A DNA stretch of 64,000 nucleotides from Rugalucina vietnamica. Taxonomy: Eukaryota > Mollusca > Bivalvia > Lucinida > Lucinidae. Position 1 is the first letter of the stretch. Each line of letters starts with the position of its first letter. The translations under genes were made by a program, and so were the position numbers. The stretch spans positions 3,326,006 through 3,390,005 of the forward strand of contig OZ024877.1 of assembly GCA_964017185.1 (NCBI GenBank), read 5' to 3'. This document shows, one piece after another, positions 45,211 to 56,983 of the stretch. Under the pieces are notes generated by a model that searched no databases, was not told the DNA's origin, and saw only the letters and a program-made list of their open reading frames with translations.

Positions 45211-45420
45211 TAGGGAGCGCGGTGGCGTAGTGGTAGAGCGTCGGACTCCGAGTCGAGAGGGCCTGGGTTCATCCCCACAAGCGTCACCGTGCTGTGTCCT
45301 TGTGCAAGACACCTTAACTCCCTAGAGTACAGGCAAAGCCCAGGAAGCGTTGGCTCCATCCCGACATAACTGAAAAATGGTTGACTAGGACGTTAAGCCT
45401 TAACATAATCAAACAAACAA
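45211..45420 (+). mobile_element. tRNA-derived SINE
   Basis: GCGGTGGCGTAGTGGTAGAG (A box) and GGGTTCATCCC (B box), then a CCTTGTGCAAGACACC body phrase and a 3' end GGACGTTAAGCC with AAAC-type tail. Same family as 17638-17853. Confidence 0.88.
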
Positions 45421-45685
45421 ACATGATATTATTATTTGTTCAAAAATAAAAGAAATTAGTTGCAAACACACTATAGCCAAACGACTTTCAATTTGAGTTT
45501 GGTTCGTTATAGCTATTCGTCCAAACAAAGAACGTTACGTTATAATTCGAATTGTTATCACTATTTTATAACTCTGGCATAGCATGTCCATATGGATCGA
45601 CTGTTCTCGTAGCCTAACATAGACATTCTGAAATCAAAGGATATACATTGTTTACGGCAGAAATATTGTTAGGTATGCAACATCT

Positions 45686-45912
45686 TAAAATATTTTTGTG
45701 CTGTTGGCGCCTTATGTGTGTTTGCATATTTTTAGTTAAGTTAAGGTAACTGAGTGGCCACCTATTGGGAAAATAGTTGCTCATTCGGCTTACGAAATGT
45801 TTTCATGGTATAAGTACCTGATTGTTAGTTTGGTTTTTTCCCACCTTGGTTTTTGGAGTGGGAGTCTTTTTCTGATTGCACCTTTTCCTGATCTTTGCCT
45901 ACTTGTACTTTC
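45686..45912 (+). mobile_element. PLE 3' tip piece
   Basis: About 225 bp with a tip GCCTACTTGTACTTTC. Confidence 0.92.
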
Positions 45913-46045
45913 TTATTGCATTTAGTGCATGATAAAACTTTGTGCTGAGAAAAAATTTTGTCGAATCATTTGCATTGCTTTGTCTTAGAAGTCATTTTCT
46001 TATCGCTATGATTTCATTGAAGTCGACATAAACCGGCCAACGGTT

Positions 46046-47680
46046 TAAAAAGGTACAAGTAGGCAAAGATCAGGAAAAGGCGCAATCAGAAAGAGATTCC
46101 CACTTCAAAAACCGAGGTGGGAAAAAACCAAACTAACAATCAGGCAATTATACCATGAAACATATCGTAAGCCGAATGAGCAGCTATTTTCCCAATAGGT
46201 GGCCACTCAGTTACCTTAACTTAATTAAAAATATGAAAACATACATAAGGCGCCAACAGCACAAAAAAAACTAAACACCAAGACATAAAACAAAAAGAAC
46301 CACCACAAAAGTATCGGCTTGGAACGATCAGTAACACAAAGTTACTGGCGGGCTTAAACCGGTTTTACAGGATCCTAACCTCACCCTCAGCTTCTGCAGT
46401 GGTTCATAACATTTAGTAAGTTCTTCAGTCCTCGTGGTGAATCTCTAACTAGTCATTGAATCATCAAGAACAAACAAATAAATCATGATAGATATCCTGA
46501 TGAATCAAAAACAAGGACTCACAGATTGAGTAAGCTGCCCGACGATGGAGATCCCTGGGCGCCGAATAACCTACTAACTCCGGAGCAAAAGAAAAACACC
46601 AGTTGGACCCCGGTGGGACAAGCAACAGACAAGAAGCTCCGGCCCCAACCAACTAAAATGAATAGCTTTAAGTCGGGGCCATCATAGAGTCTGACGCCCG
46701 ACCCACCGGCGTGCAATTAAAGAAGGCAGCATAGTTATCAACCATGATTGGGTTAAAAACTAAGCATGCAGACTGTCGCATAATATTCAAGTTATAACCT
46801 ATAGTTCTGTAACGTGTTATGATTTTTCTGAACTGAAAAGAAAAATCATTAATTCCTACAAGTTTCTTAAATTTGTAAACTAAGTCACCATAAAATTCAG
46901 GTTCCGAAAGGCCCTCACTTAAAAGCGTCTTTAATCCAACATTATATTTGGAAATCAATTCATAGTGTCTACGATAATTTAGAAAAGGTTTTTCGAAGTT
47001 TCTGATACCGATAGCCCTGCTGGAGAAGTTTTGCCGTTAAACATTTATTTCGAGCGTTGAAGTCTGTAACATGATTGCAGACTCTAGCAAACCTAATAAG
47101 TTGCGAAATGTAAACACCATAAGAAGCACGACGAGGAACGTCACCATCCAAAAAAGGAAAATTTACAATATCAAAATCAAAGTCATCGCGCTTATCATAA
47201 ATTTTAGAAGAAACTAATCCATTTGCAACAGAAAGATGTAGATCTAAAAAGGGGGCTTCAGTATCTGAGATACTGGCTTTGTTCAACTGAAGTTCAGGTG
47301 GATAAATTTGATTGACCATACCTTCAAAATAAGGGTTGCCAATGTTCAAAAGGTCATCGAGGTACCTAGATATGGAATTAAAAGCCTCGATAACATCAGC
47401 TTGATTATCATGGTTAAGAGAATCCATGAAATCTCTTTCGTAGCAGTATAAAAATAAATCAGCTATGAGAGGTGCGCAATTTGTACCCATCGGAATTCCA
47501 ACAGTTTTTCTGTATAACTTGGTCCCAAATCTAATATAAATATTATCAAGGAGATAGGACAAGGCGTCGCACACATTCTGACATGACCAAAGTGTATACC
47601 GATTTGGTCAGAGGAAGTGAAAAAAGCCTTTCTGTCACTACATGCCAAATAAAGTGAACCATAGTTTTTAATGCTTTTAA
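46046..47680 (-). mobile_element. PLE copy: 3' UTR and two-thirds of RT, frameshifted
   Basis: Intact 3' UTR, then RT codons back to the block before motif B. A 2-nt deletion near 46967 splits the frame into 46668-46958 and 46969-47574. Motifs B (GIPMGTNCAP) and C (YLDD) are retained. Its 5' end abuts a + strand PLE piece. Confidence 0.93.
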
Positions 47681-47681
47681 C

Positions 47682-48082
47682 GATTCACCACGAGGACCGA
47701 AGAAGTAACTAAATGTTATGAACCACTGCAGTAGCTGAGGGTGAGGTTATGTCCATGTAAAATCGATTTAAACCCGCCAGTAACTTTGTGTTACTGATCG
47801 TTCCAAGTCGATACTTCTGTGGTGGTTCTTTTTGTTTTATGTCTTGGTGTTTAAAATATCTTAAGCTGTTGGCGCCTTATGTGTGTTTTCATATTTTTAG
47901 TTAAGTTAAGGTAACTGAGTGGCCACCTATTGGGAAAATAGCTGCTCATTCGGCTTACGAAATGTTTTCATGGTATAAGTACCTGATTGTTAGTTTGGTT
48001 TTTTTCCCACCTCGGTCTTTGGAGTGGGAATCTTTTTCTGACTGCGCCTTTTCCTGATCTTTGCCTACTTGTACCTTTTTAA
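47682..48082 (+). mobile_element. PLE 3' UTR piece, opposite orientation
   Basis: From GATTCACCACGAGGACC to the intact tip. It is complementary to the 3' UTR of the preceding copy, forming an inverted pair with a loop of about 1.2 kb. Confidence 0.92.
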
Positions 48083-48454
48083 CCCTTCTGAAACTTGATA
48101 AAAGAAGGAGACAAAATATACAAAAAACCTGGGGCAGCATGCATGCAGGCAACGAAGACAGATAATTCTACACGGTTGTTTGAAAGGGCTAATTTTTGAT
48201 ATATGTCATATTACTTGTACCTGTACGAGGAAAGATTGGGACCCTTCACTGAAGACTTACGTTTCATCATGAATCAGTTCGCTGGATAATTGCAGTCAAT
48301 GGAACGTATAGAAGCAGCAGGCATAGAAGTTTGACAGATGAAAATTTCACCGAGTGTCCTCCACTGCATTCGGATGCTGGAACAATCGAAATAAAGATGA
48401 CGATCTAAGAAGATATATAGTTTATTGAACGCAGAATATTTATATGATTTTATA
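48083..48454. other. No firm feature
   Basis: A short + strand frame near 48292-48408 reads ENFTECPPLHSDAGTIEIKM, faintly like the middle of the DUF3011-like exons, but it lacks splice sites and the C-terminal block, so it is not called. Confidence 0.3.
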
Positions 48455-48767
48455 ACCGATTTAAGACCCCCAGTAGTTTCATATAAATGACTTTTCTAAT
48501 GCAATAATCTGTTGTGGATCTAATCGTTTTGTTGTTTATGTGTTGAATTCTGTGCTGTATGTACCACTTTTGTACGTTTTCGTATATTTAGTTAAGTCCG
48601 TGCAACTGACTGACCACCTATTGGGTAATAGCTACTCACTTTGGGAACGAAATGCTTTCCTTGTATTAATACCTGGTTGTCATATTTGATTTTCTAATCT
48701 CGGTTTTGGGTGTGTGACTTTCGTTATGATTGGTCCATTTGCTGACCATTGCTTACTTTCATTTTAA
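48455..48767 (+). mobile_element. Old PLE 3' UTR piece
   Basis: Diverged; the tip is worn to GCTTACTTTCATTTT. It borders the mariner-like element directly. Confidence 0.7.
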
Positions 48768-48769
48768 TA

Positions 48770-49731
48770 CGAGGGGGGTGGGGGAAAGTTCAAGGAAAAG
48801 TGCTGCCAAAATTTGTAATTGTCATGGGAAATTTTCGTTCTCTGTGCATGTTAATATATAGTTAACATATGCACAAAATTTGAATAAAATCGGATAAAAA
48901 TTAGGCATTAAATCACGTGCGTTTCTAAGGTAACAACAGTAAAACCGGCCCAACGCCATAACAATATTATGCTATACGCATTCATGCCGTTGTTGGCTAG
49001 CTCTTAAGCATTTTTGGAATCTACCTGGCATACGTGCGTCTTATTGTCAGTTCTGTGTGTATAATGCGGTGAATTGTGCCGAAACTACAATTCGATATGT
49101 TCTGTATTTCACGAATTCTACTCTATTCTATCAGGACGGTCATTTTCGACAGTATGACGTTACTTGACGTTACGCTGCGCGAGTCGACATGGACGCTTTT
49201 CTGGTCGTGTGGAAATCATGCATACTAGTTGTTGATTGCCGTTTTCTTAATTTCCTTGTTGCCAAATGCACTTTCTGCTCTTAGCAGTGTTTCTTTCTTT
49301 TAGAGTCCGTTCCAAACAAACAATTTATCGAATACCGTTGTTCCCTTCGCATTTTAGGCATATTCACTTAAATAATATGGCCGCTTTACGCCAAAATGAC
49401 GTCACACACTTATATGACGCCATGTGCTCACCGCAAACATAATATTGAACTTAGCTCATACCAAGTTTGGTGAAAAAGCAAGGTAAATTATCAAATGCAA
49501 CGTCATCATTAAAATTCGACTTTTCGCAAAAAATGAACATAAGTGGGCCGGTAATCGTGATGTACGGTTTCCATAGCAGCCACTGTTAACATTGTATTCA
49601 CGACAGAGCAGCAAAATGTGCTGTATAAGTACAAATAATGTTTGTATATATAACTATACTAATATAATTTAGCTGATTTGCAAAATAAGAATATGATGGT
49701 ATTTTTCCGCGAAGTTTTTGAACGCCCCTCG
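48770..49731. mobile_element. Mariner-like element, 962 bp
   Basis: The ends CGAGGGGGGTGGGGGAAAGT and its imperfect inverse (…TTTTTGAACGCCCCTCG) are flanked by TA on both sides, as expected for Tc1/mariner. No transposase is readable. Confidence 0.75.
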
Positions 49732-49896
49732 TATGTCCTTATCTTTGCTCAAATCATAGATTGAGTGTACAGTAAGGCGGTTCTATCGAGTACCTAAGAA
49801 AAAAGTTTACCCCTGTTAACCATAATTTCACTATATTCAAGTACATTGTACTAGGGTATTTATTTCACGGGCACGTTGTCCTGTTTGTTGACATAC

Positions 49897-50076
49897 CTGA
49901 ACACTTGACAGCATCATAGACTTCGAAATTATTTGATGCCATACACACGACTGAGTAGTTGTTTTGTACAGATCGGAAGTTATCATTACAGATGGTATAG
50001 TTACAAGTACTCCCGAGTTGGTCAATCCAGTCTGGCAACAAGGGTCCATTAGGAGGTGTCACCCGACAGTTTATAG
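49897..50076 (-). CDS. Gene 2 exon: six-Cys CCP module
   Basis: Acceptor ATAATCTTTTCAG, donor GTATGT, 180 nt, phase 1-1. It begins AINCRVTPPNGPLLPDW; 'P-P-N-G' is the CCP start. Cysteines: NCR, STC, TIC, VVC, VKC. This module has N-Y-S and N-Y-T sites and lacks the C-x-x-G-Y block of its relatives, with CNDNFRSVQ instead. It is the last exon found of this gene; later exons (linker, membrane anchor or stop) were not identified below 49897. Confidence 0.75.
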
Positions 50077-50399
50077 CTGAAAAGATTATAAAGCGTTTTG
50101 CTCAAATGCACCAATGCCAAATCAATGGTGAAGGTTGGTAGACAGTCTTACATAACGCTTATTACATAATTTGAATATGTGCACTGAGTAATTCGATCAC
50201 CTAAAATATCTCGTTTCCTGTAAAAACAAATTTCTTATAGGAATATACCTCGTTACTAGCTTCAAGTTTAGTATGTTTGTAAGTTAGTGCACCAGTGTGA
50301 ATGTTTTTTTCTGTGACAACTTATCAACCAGGACTCCATCTGTTTGCATTGTATTATAATTGACTATTGATGTCTATTGATCTAAAAGAACATATTTAC

Positions 50400-50591
50400 C
50401 ACTTTCCATACTATCACATACAAACGACACTTCATAGTCCCATGTCCCTGCATCGTTACATACAAGGGCGGTGACGTCACTGTTTCTCACGTGCCCGACG
50501 TCACAAATGATATCATCACAACTGGCGTTGATATTTGTAGAGCAATTGTTCGACAGATGACCGTTGTCAATAGTCTGTGGACATGTTGCCT
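50400..50591 (-). CDS. Gene 2 exon: six-Cys CCP module
   Basis: Acceptor TTGTTTGTTTATCAG. It opens EATCPQTIDNGHLSNNC, with 'I-D-N-G-H-L' the CCP start, and has six Cys ending SFVCD. Two donors are possible, both phase 1: GTAAAT after AAAGTG (exon to 50400) or GTATGG after TGTGATA (exon to 50412). The second matches the module boundary of the other CCP exons better. N-C-S and N-A-S sites are present. Confidence 0.85.
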
Positions 50592-52229
50592 CTGATAAAC
50601 AAACAAGAATCAAAATAATTATCGAATTGAATTACCCAATTCAATCACCAGACAGCTTATTGTTTCTCTGAATCCTCTTTTCTGATTCACCATGGTGTGT
50701 ATTATATTTTTCGTTTGTCCTTGATGATTCATAGAAATCCTACTCTGTCTTCAGGAGAAATGTTTTATACACAGAGGAAAAAGTTTAGTTAGTAGCTTTG
50801 ACCAGCCCGATTACTATAATGTCCAGCCGCTTGCCTTAGATGTTCCTGTTGATTAAATTCGCAAAGTCAGTCTCTTTCTAATTCTGGAAAGGAAGACCAC
50901 CAGTTGTCAGTTTCGACAGAATTATTGGTCTTTTTCGTAAAACATCATTTTTGTAATTTCCGGATAAATGATCAAATTGGCGCTTTGATTAATAGCGCTT
51001 TCTGAAAGTGAAAGAGGTGGTTGCCAATGACAAAAATCCAAAAAACATATTTACAAAATTTAGCCACAGTCTTGAGAAAAAAAAAACAGTCAAATATTTT
51101 TAGATTACCTCCCTTTCATTTAAAACAAGAACGAAAACTTATGTATGCACTGTTACAAAACAACATGCGACATTTCGATCGTTTTGTGGGAAATTTTAGA
51201 TTTTTTTACAGCTTTATGACTGGTAATTTAATCCCAAACTATGGAGGGGTTTTAAAGCTTTAGCGATTTAAACTGTCCACATGGGATTTTACATGCATTT
51301 TTACTGACTAAACTTTTGCCGGTGAGCATACTATCACTTGTTTTACACATATGTATACAAAGGTACAAGTAGGCAAAGATCAGGAAAAGGCGCAATCAGA
51401 AAAAGATTCCCACTCCAAAAACCGAGGCGGGAAAAAACCAAACCAACAATCAGGTACTTATACCATGAAACATATCGTAAGCCGAATGAGCAGCTATTTT
51501 CCCAATAGGTGGCCACTCAGTTACCTTAACTTAACTAAAAATATGAAAACACACACAAGGCGCCAACAGCACAAAAGAAATTTTCAAACACCAAGACATA
51601 AAACGAAAAGAACCACCACAGAAGTATCGACTTGGAACGATCAGTAACACAAAGTTACTGGCGGGCTTAAACCGGTTTTACATGGCCATAACCTCACCCT
51701 CAGCTTCTGCAGTGGTTCATAACATTTAGATAGTTATTCGGTCCTCGTGGTGAATCTCTAACTAGTCAATGAATCATCAAGAACAAACAAATAAATCATG
51801 ATAAACATCCTGATGAATCAAAAACCAGGACTCACAGACTGAGTAAGCTGCCCGACGATGGAGATCCCTGGGCGCCGAATAACCTACTAACTCCGGAGCA
51901 AAAGAAAAACACCAGTTGGACCCCGGTGGGCCAAGCAACAGACAAGAAGCTCCGGCCCCAACCAACTAAAATGAATAGCTTTATGTCGGGGCCATCATAG
52001 AGTCTGACGCCCGACCCACCGGCGTGCAATTAAAGAAGGCAGCATAGTTATCAACCATGATTGGGTTAAAAACTAAGCATGCAGACTGTCGCATAACATT
52101 CAAGTTATAACCTATACGTCTGTAACGTGTTATGATTTTTCTGAACTGAAAAGAAAAATCATTAATTCCTTATTGTTTATGAGTACTGATACACTCCTCG
52201 TGGTTCTATATTGTGCTTGATCAACCTAC
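50592..52229 (-). other. Intron of gene 2
   Basis: 50592-51357 has nothing recognised. 51358-52170 is a PLE copy. Confidence 0.6.
51358..52170 (-). mobile_element. PLE 3' UTR plus C-terminal RT
   Basis: Nearly identical to the unedited copy at 38067 onward, so it is young. It includes about 180 bp of RT C-terminus with the normal stop. It is in the same orientation as gene 2 and serves as a good unedited reference for the 37136-38066 copy. Confidence 0.95.
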
Positions 52230-52397
52230 CGCTTTGTGATTGGGTAACACACCAATTATCGCCACATTCAAAACTGTAACAACACACAAGACCCGGGTCA
52301 CAATCATCGCTGCTGGCACAGGCACCGTCAGGATCAGCAGCACAGGCGTCCTCGGCATACAAGGCTGGGGCATATGGACAGCCATCAGCATCTGCAC
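52230..52397 (-). CDS. Gene 2 exon: WAP module 2
   Basis: Acceptor CTTATTATATTCAG, donor GTAGGT, 168 nt, phase 1-1. The product starts GADADGCPYAP. Cysteines are spaced C-x(12)-C-x(7)-C-x(5)-C-x(5)-C-C-x(4)-C-x(4)-C, with ASSDDC and LVCC. This is the eight-Cys WAP four-disulfide core, found in secreted protease inhibitors and antimicrobial proteins. An upstream open stretch to about 52550 stays in frame, so an extended exon is possible, but the clear acceptor favours this start. Confidence 0.88.
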
Positions 52398-52967
52398 CTG
52401 AATATAATAAGACGATTTTTGAGTGTGTGTGAAAGAATACATCTGTATCTGAGAATAATAAGACGAAAAACATTCGAAAATATGATCTGCACAATGGATG
52501 ATGTATGAGATGAGGAGACTTTTTAGGGCCGCCACTCGGCAGAACACCAGCTGCAGAAATAACAAATAAAAATATAACTGAGACACTTAAATAGCAGTGA
52601 ACATATTAATGAGACATAGGATGGGCCATACCGCGGTTTCGGCTCCTTAGGCCTCTTCATTTGCTAGCATCAAATATTTGGTGAAGTACATGCCGATTTA
52701 TTTAGTTTTAGTCATCAGATAATGTATACCCTCTCACAGCCTTGTTCGATATAGTTTACTGGGGTATAAAGGGGTTTACCTGTTTTATATTTCTTCTTAT
52801 TTTTGACCCAAGACAGATTTTTGGGTACTCGTTATGTTCTTACGTGTACCCACAATCAATATTTTGAGCAAAAGTATTAAAATAGCAAAACTTCTCTAAT
52901 TAATTTTTTTTGCAGTGTTCAAGAAAAAAATCTTTTTATTGGGCAAATTATCGTAATGCAGTATTAC

Positions 52968-53123
52968 CTTGACCTTCTAAGGACAAAACACAAACATCAC
53001 TATCACAGGTGTCACTTGGGCAGCAAATCTCATCCCCACTACAGCTTCCCGAGGAACACACAGAGTCGCACAGAAAACTCAGCATTTTAGAATCAGGGGA
53101 TGGACAGGTCTTGATGGCTGATG
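52968..53123 (-). CDS. Gene 2 exon: WAP module 1
   Basis: Acceptor TTTTCTTGCAG, donor GTAATA, 156 nt, phase 1-1. ASAIKTCPSPDSKM is followed by C-D-S-V-C-S-S-G-S-C-S-G-D-E-I-C-C, P-S-D-T-C and D-S-D-V-C: eight cysteines in WAP order, with slightly shorter first loops than canonical. It joins the signal-peptide exon in frame. Confidence 0.85.
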
Positions 53124-53786
53124 CTGCAAGAAAATTGGGATCAAAAGCGGGTTGCATATAGTAATAAACATGTATGTATTTACTTTTGTGACACGAATTC
53201 GTCGGAACCACGTTAAGAACACATACACGTTATATCTCATATGGCTGGGTGTCGTGGATAAACATATCCATACAAACAATCATGTACATATCATATTGTT
53301 TGTTTGCTTTATACGTTTGTTTGTATAGACATGCGTCACTCAAATAAATTACTACTACTCCTATTGATTGTATTTTCATCTGAATAACATGTTCATCAAG
53401 TAAAAACAAGCAAATTGAAGCCATAATATGGCGTCAAACACTCCAGCAACACAGGCTGACTGATAACATTAACTTCTAGATTTATATTTTAAAAAAACTA
53501 CAGGAGCATTCTCCTGTTCTGACACTTGGATTACGAAATCGCCCCCTGACTTCATAAAGAACATACTAATAATGTTATGGCGATTGTATACATTAAATAT
53601 GTCTCTTTCAAATACATCATTATTAACGCATATTTACATCTAATATTCACCTGACGAGAAATCAATTTAAAGAAAACAAACGTTGGATAAAAACAACTTT
53701 GGTCCAAAAAAGTTCATTTCAATTCAATAATCATTATTTAATATCCCCTAGTACTGACGGTGATGTATAACTAGCAGTATACATAC

Positions 53787-53856
53787 CGAGTGATGCATGA
53801 AAAGCATGTCCAATAACAAAGTAAAAAATAACCCGACATAAAATGCTGAGTGACAT
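53787..53856 (-). CDS. Gene 2 first coding exon: signal peptide
   Basis: ATG at 53856 gives MSLSILCRVIFYFVIGHAFH and then A-S-L before the donor GTATGT, leaving phase 1, exactly the phase needed by WAP module 1. The hydrophobic core (ILCRVIFYFVIG) followed by small residues fits a secretory signal peptide with cleavage near H-A or H-A-S. This separates gene 2 from the DUF3011-like exon 750 bp upstream. Confidence 0.8.
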
Positions 53857-54597
53857 GTTCAGATGTTGAGATGCAACTTAATGATTGAAGATACTCGTGT
53901 ATTAAAATGAACCAAAATCATCATGATTCTCCACAAAGGTGATTGTGTTCTTAAAAATAATAAATTATCTACTGTTAAAACGTATGACTGCGTGAGTAAT
54001 TCGTGATTTTCAATAGTCACCCCAAAAAGTTTTTTTTATAAAGACATCTTGGTCTACTTATGTTCTATTTCAGATCTATTTTTCTTTGTAAATATTCAAT
54101 ATTTTTTAAATACATTGAAGTAAATTATACCCGGTGTCAACTAAAGCAAGAGACAAATGTCTGAGTTTTTAAGTATTTGTTATTTATATTTGACATATGA
54201 TTGAAATATTTTATTCAACGTTGCAAACAACAATGCTATTCAAATCTATCAAAATCAAACTGATTGGCAATATTGAAATATGATCATAGGTTATTGTAAT
54301 TCCCATCATTTTCAAAAAATATACTTATTGTAATATATTAGAGCCTAATCACAATAAAGTCTTCAACCAGGGTTGCCAACCAGGCCCAACACAAACGCGG
54401 CTGTACAGTCACAGGAGAATACTAGACGTTTATTTAAGGGATCATGCAAACACAAATGCGATGATCAGCGTTGCAGCTGTGTAGTTGCTGCAAAGCTACA
54501 TATACTGCAGATATTGCTCAGCCGGTTTGCTTCTTTTACATGTATATTGTTTTCTATTTTTGAAAGAATATTTTTCATGATGTGTCTCATTTCATAC
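53857..54597. other. Upstream of gene 2, nothing recognised
   Basis: AT-rich. It should hold the gene 2 promoter and perhaps the 3' end of the upstream gene. No clear motif called. Confidence 0.4.
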
Positions 54598-54855
54598 CTG
54601 AACAAACCCGAAATGTCGCCTCGCACCCATTGTAAATCCATATTTTACTATTAGTGAACCCATATACCAGATCATCTCCATCATAGTCTGATTTCTGGCC
54701 ACTAAAATAATCACAGGAGCTTGAGAACAACTGAGAGATTGTAACGACAATGTCTCCTGATATCCCTTCAATTGGACATTCTGCATAATGGTGGTACCAA
54801 CTGCCAGTACAAGTGATGGTTTTCAATAGGGCTGTGCATGTTAATGGGGCGCTCT
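54598..54855 (-). CDS. DUF3011-like exon B
   Basis: Acceptor TTATTTCACAG, donor GTATGA, 258 nt, phase 1-1. It opens ESAPLTCTALLKTITCTGSW and ends SKIWIYNGCEATFRVCSG. The order 'C-x-G-S-x(6)-C-P ... G-D-I-V-V-T-I-S-Q-L ... C ... Y-G-F ... I-W-I-x-x-G-C-x-A-x-F-x-V-C' matches what I know of DUF3011, a small, mostly bacterial, Cys-containing domain. It is a close duplicate, of equal length, of the exon at 62673-62930. It is followed by no identified 3' exon before gene 2 starts. Confidence 0.75.
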
Positions 54856-56983
54856 CTGTGAAATAATAAAATACTATTGTAACTACAGAACGCAGAGGTA
54901 TTCCATAAATTCGCTCTAGATTTACATGTACAGTACATGTATAATCTCAGTTTTATTTTATTGCCACCAACTACTATTGTTTATAGTTAAGACAGAAAAT
55001 GAGAAAAACGCTTCGTTATGAAGGTACAGGCATTTTGTGAGGAAAAGGGTTTGAGATCATTTTTAGGGGTATTCGGGTATGCTGAATCCAAAAACTAATG
55101 TTGGCAAGCTGAGAAATGACTCCTTCACCACCTAATTTGCATATTTCCAAGATGGCCGCCATATTAAGAAAAACATCAATTGTTGCAAATTGGTATATGT
55201 TTAGGATTCATAACTGCTACAAAATGATAAAAATGACATTTTATAATGATGAGAAGGTCTTCAATGAGTAAAAAAAATTCTCAAAAGTTAAAAGGCTGAG
55301 GTGGGGGTGCGGAGGGGGCAGGGGTGTGGGCTTTTCTACTTGTACCTACAAAAGTGATCATATTTCCACTGCAACAAGTTCTAGACCACTGCACTTGGTC
55401 TCATTGTTAAGCATAGATATAGCCTTTTGATCCTTTGGTAAGTAATACAAATGATCGAATTTGCATATTCATGAACTTTTAATGAAAAATTTAAAAATGG
55501 CTGAAAATGGTTTTAAAATCCATAAATAAACACATTCAGACCGAAACTATCATTATGACAACTTGTTATTGCACCAGTAATACCATATATGACAAACATA
55601 TTGATGTCATGGCAAATAAGGCTCATCTCATTAGCATATTCATGAATATAATTGAAATGTCAAAAATAGGGGCGAAACCCAGGGAAAAACTATTGTCATT
55701 GAAACGGTTTTTGGTGCGTTATATGATCATTCTTGCTTTTTAGGACAAATTTTCATGGCTGCCAGTTTGGTCAGATGGGCCAATAAAATACCATTAAAAG
55801 TTTTCTTCAACAATGAACACATTCTCATGATGTAAACATCAAATTGTTTGCACAATCACCCCTAGTGTGTTTCCATAGAATGGGATGAACTTACAAAAAA
55901 ACCCATGTCCCACCAAAAGCATACTTCAGAATGCTATGACTGGCCCGATAGTATTGCATTGACATAGCTATTTAACCTTCATACCTAATATTGAAATCAT
56001 TGAATTTACATATATTCATGAATAATATTAATAAAAATCATAATGGGAGAAAAATCATGGACAAATAGGGGGTATACGTACAAAAACACCTGTACCCAGG
56101 CTCTTAATGAACCTCGGATGCCGAAAGAGATATCAAGTGAATGCTGTGGCAATGTACTATCACTCTGAAATATTATATGAGAATAAACGGATTTGTAATT
56201 TCATATTTATTAATGAAATCTTCAAAAACAGGGAAAAAAATAAAATAAAAAATAAATAAACGTAAGAAATGGCTTGTATCTTGGCAACCCAAAGTCTTAA
56301 AGTGCTGAATAATGTATCAAATTGCCGTAAAGGCAATATTATGCCATCCTATATTAAAATTTATAAGTCATTTGATTTTTATTTTCATGAATATTAATAA
56401 CATCTTTAGAAATTTGGGTAAACGCATAAGCACACGTAATACTCTCATATCATATTGTTTTATAACCATGTAATCTGCTATTTGCTTTATCTGACATATT
56501 TGTTGTATGAATGTTAATAAGATCTTTACAAATAAGAGAAAAATGACCGGAAAATGAAGGGGGTTAACCAATAAAATTGCTTATATCTAGGCTGCAAATA
56601 TGCTTAGAGAGTTCAAAGTAGCATCAAATTATTGCAAGTATACGTACAATCTATAAAGCATATTTGTTAGCAACCAAGATACAAGTGATTTTGTTTAAGC
56701 ACAACCTTCAGTTTTATGTAATGTTTACAGTTTTTCGTAACATTCATGGCTTTTAATAAGATATGGCTTATCTATCAGACTACAGGGATTTAATCAGATA
56801 CTGTTTATCTATTAGACTACATTGTCTTAACATTCTATGAGTACCTTTTCATCCCTTTAAGGGTATTAGCAGTGGAGTTATAAGCAACTTTGTCGGTATA
56901 CCGCCTTTACTTTTCGGTGATATTTCTCTAATTTAAAAGATACCATAAATGTCGATACAACAAAAATATCGAGATGCCTTATA

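Noticed and set aside
48292..48408. Possible third DUF3011-like exon on +
   Set aside because: Only a TECPPL-type middle resembles the family; no acceptor, donor or I-W-I-x-x-G-C block.
52221..52586. 121-codon reverse frame starting with a hydrophobic, signal-like stretch
   Set aside because: It is out of frame with the WAP cysteines. The real signal exon is at 53787-53856 and joins in phase.
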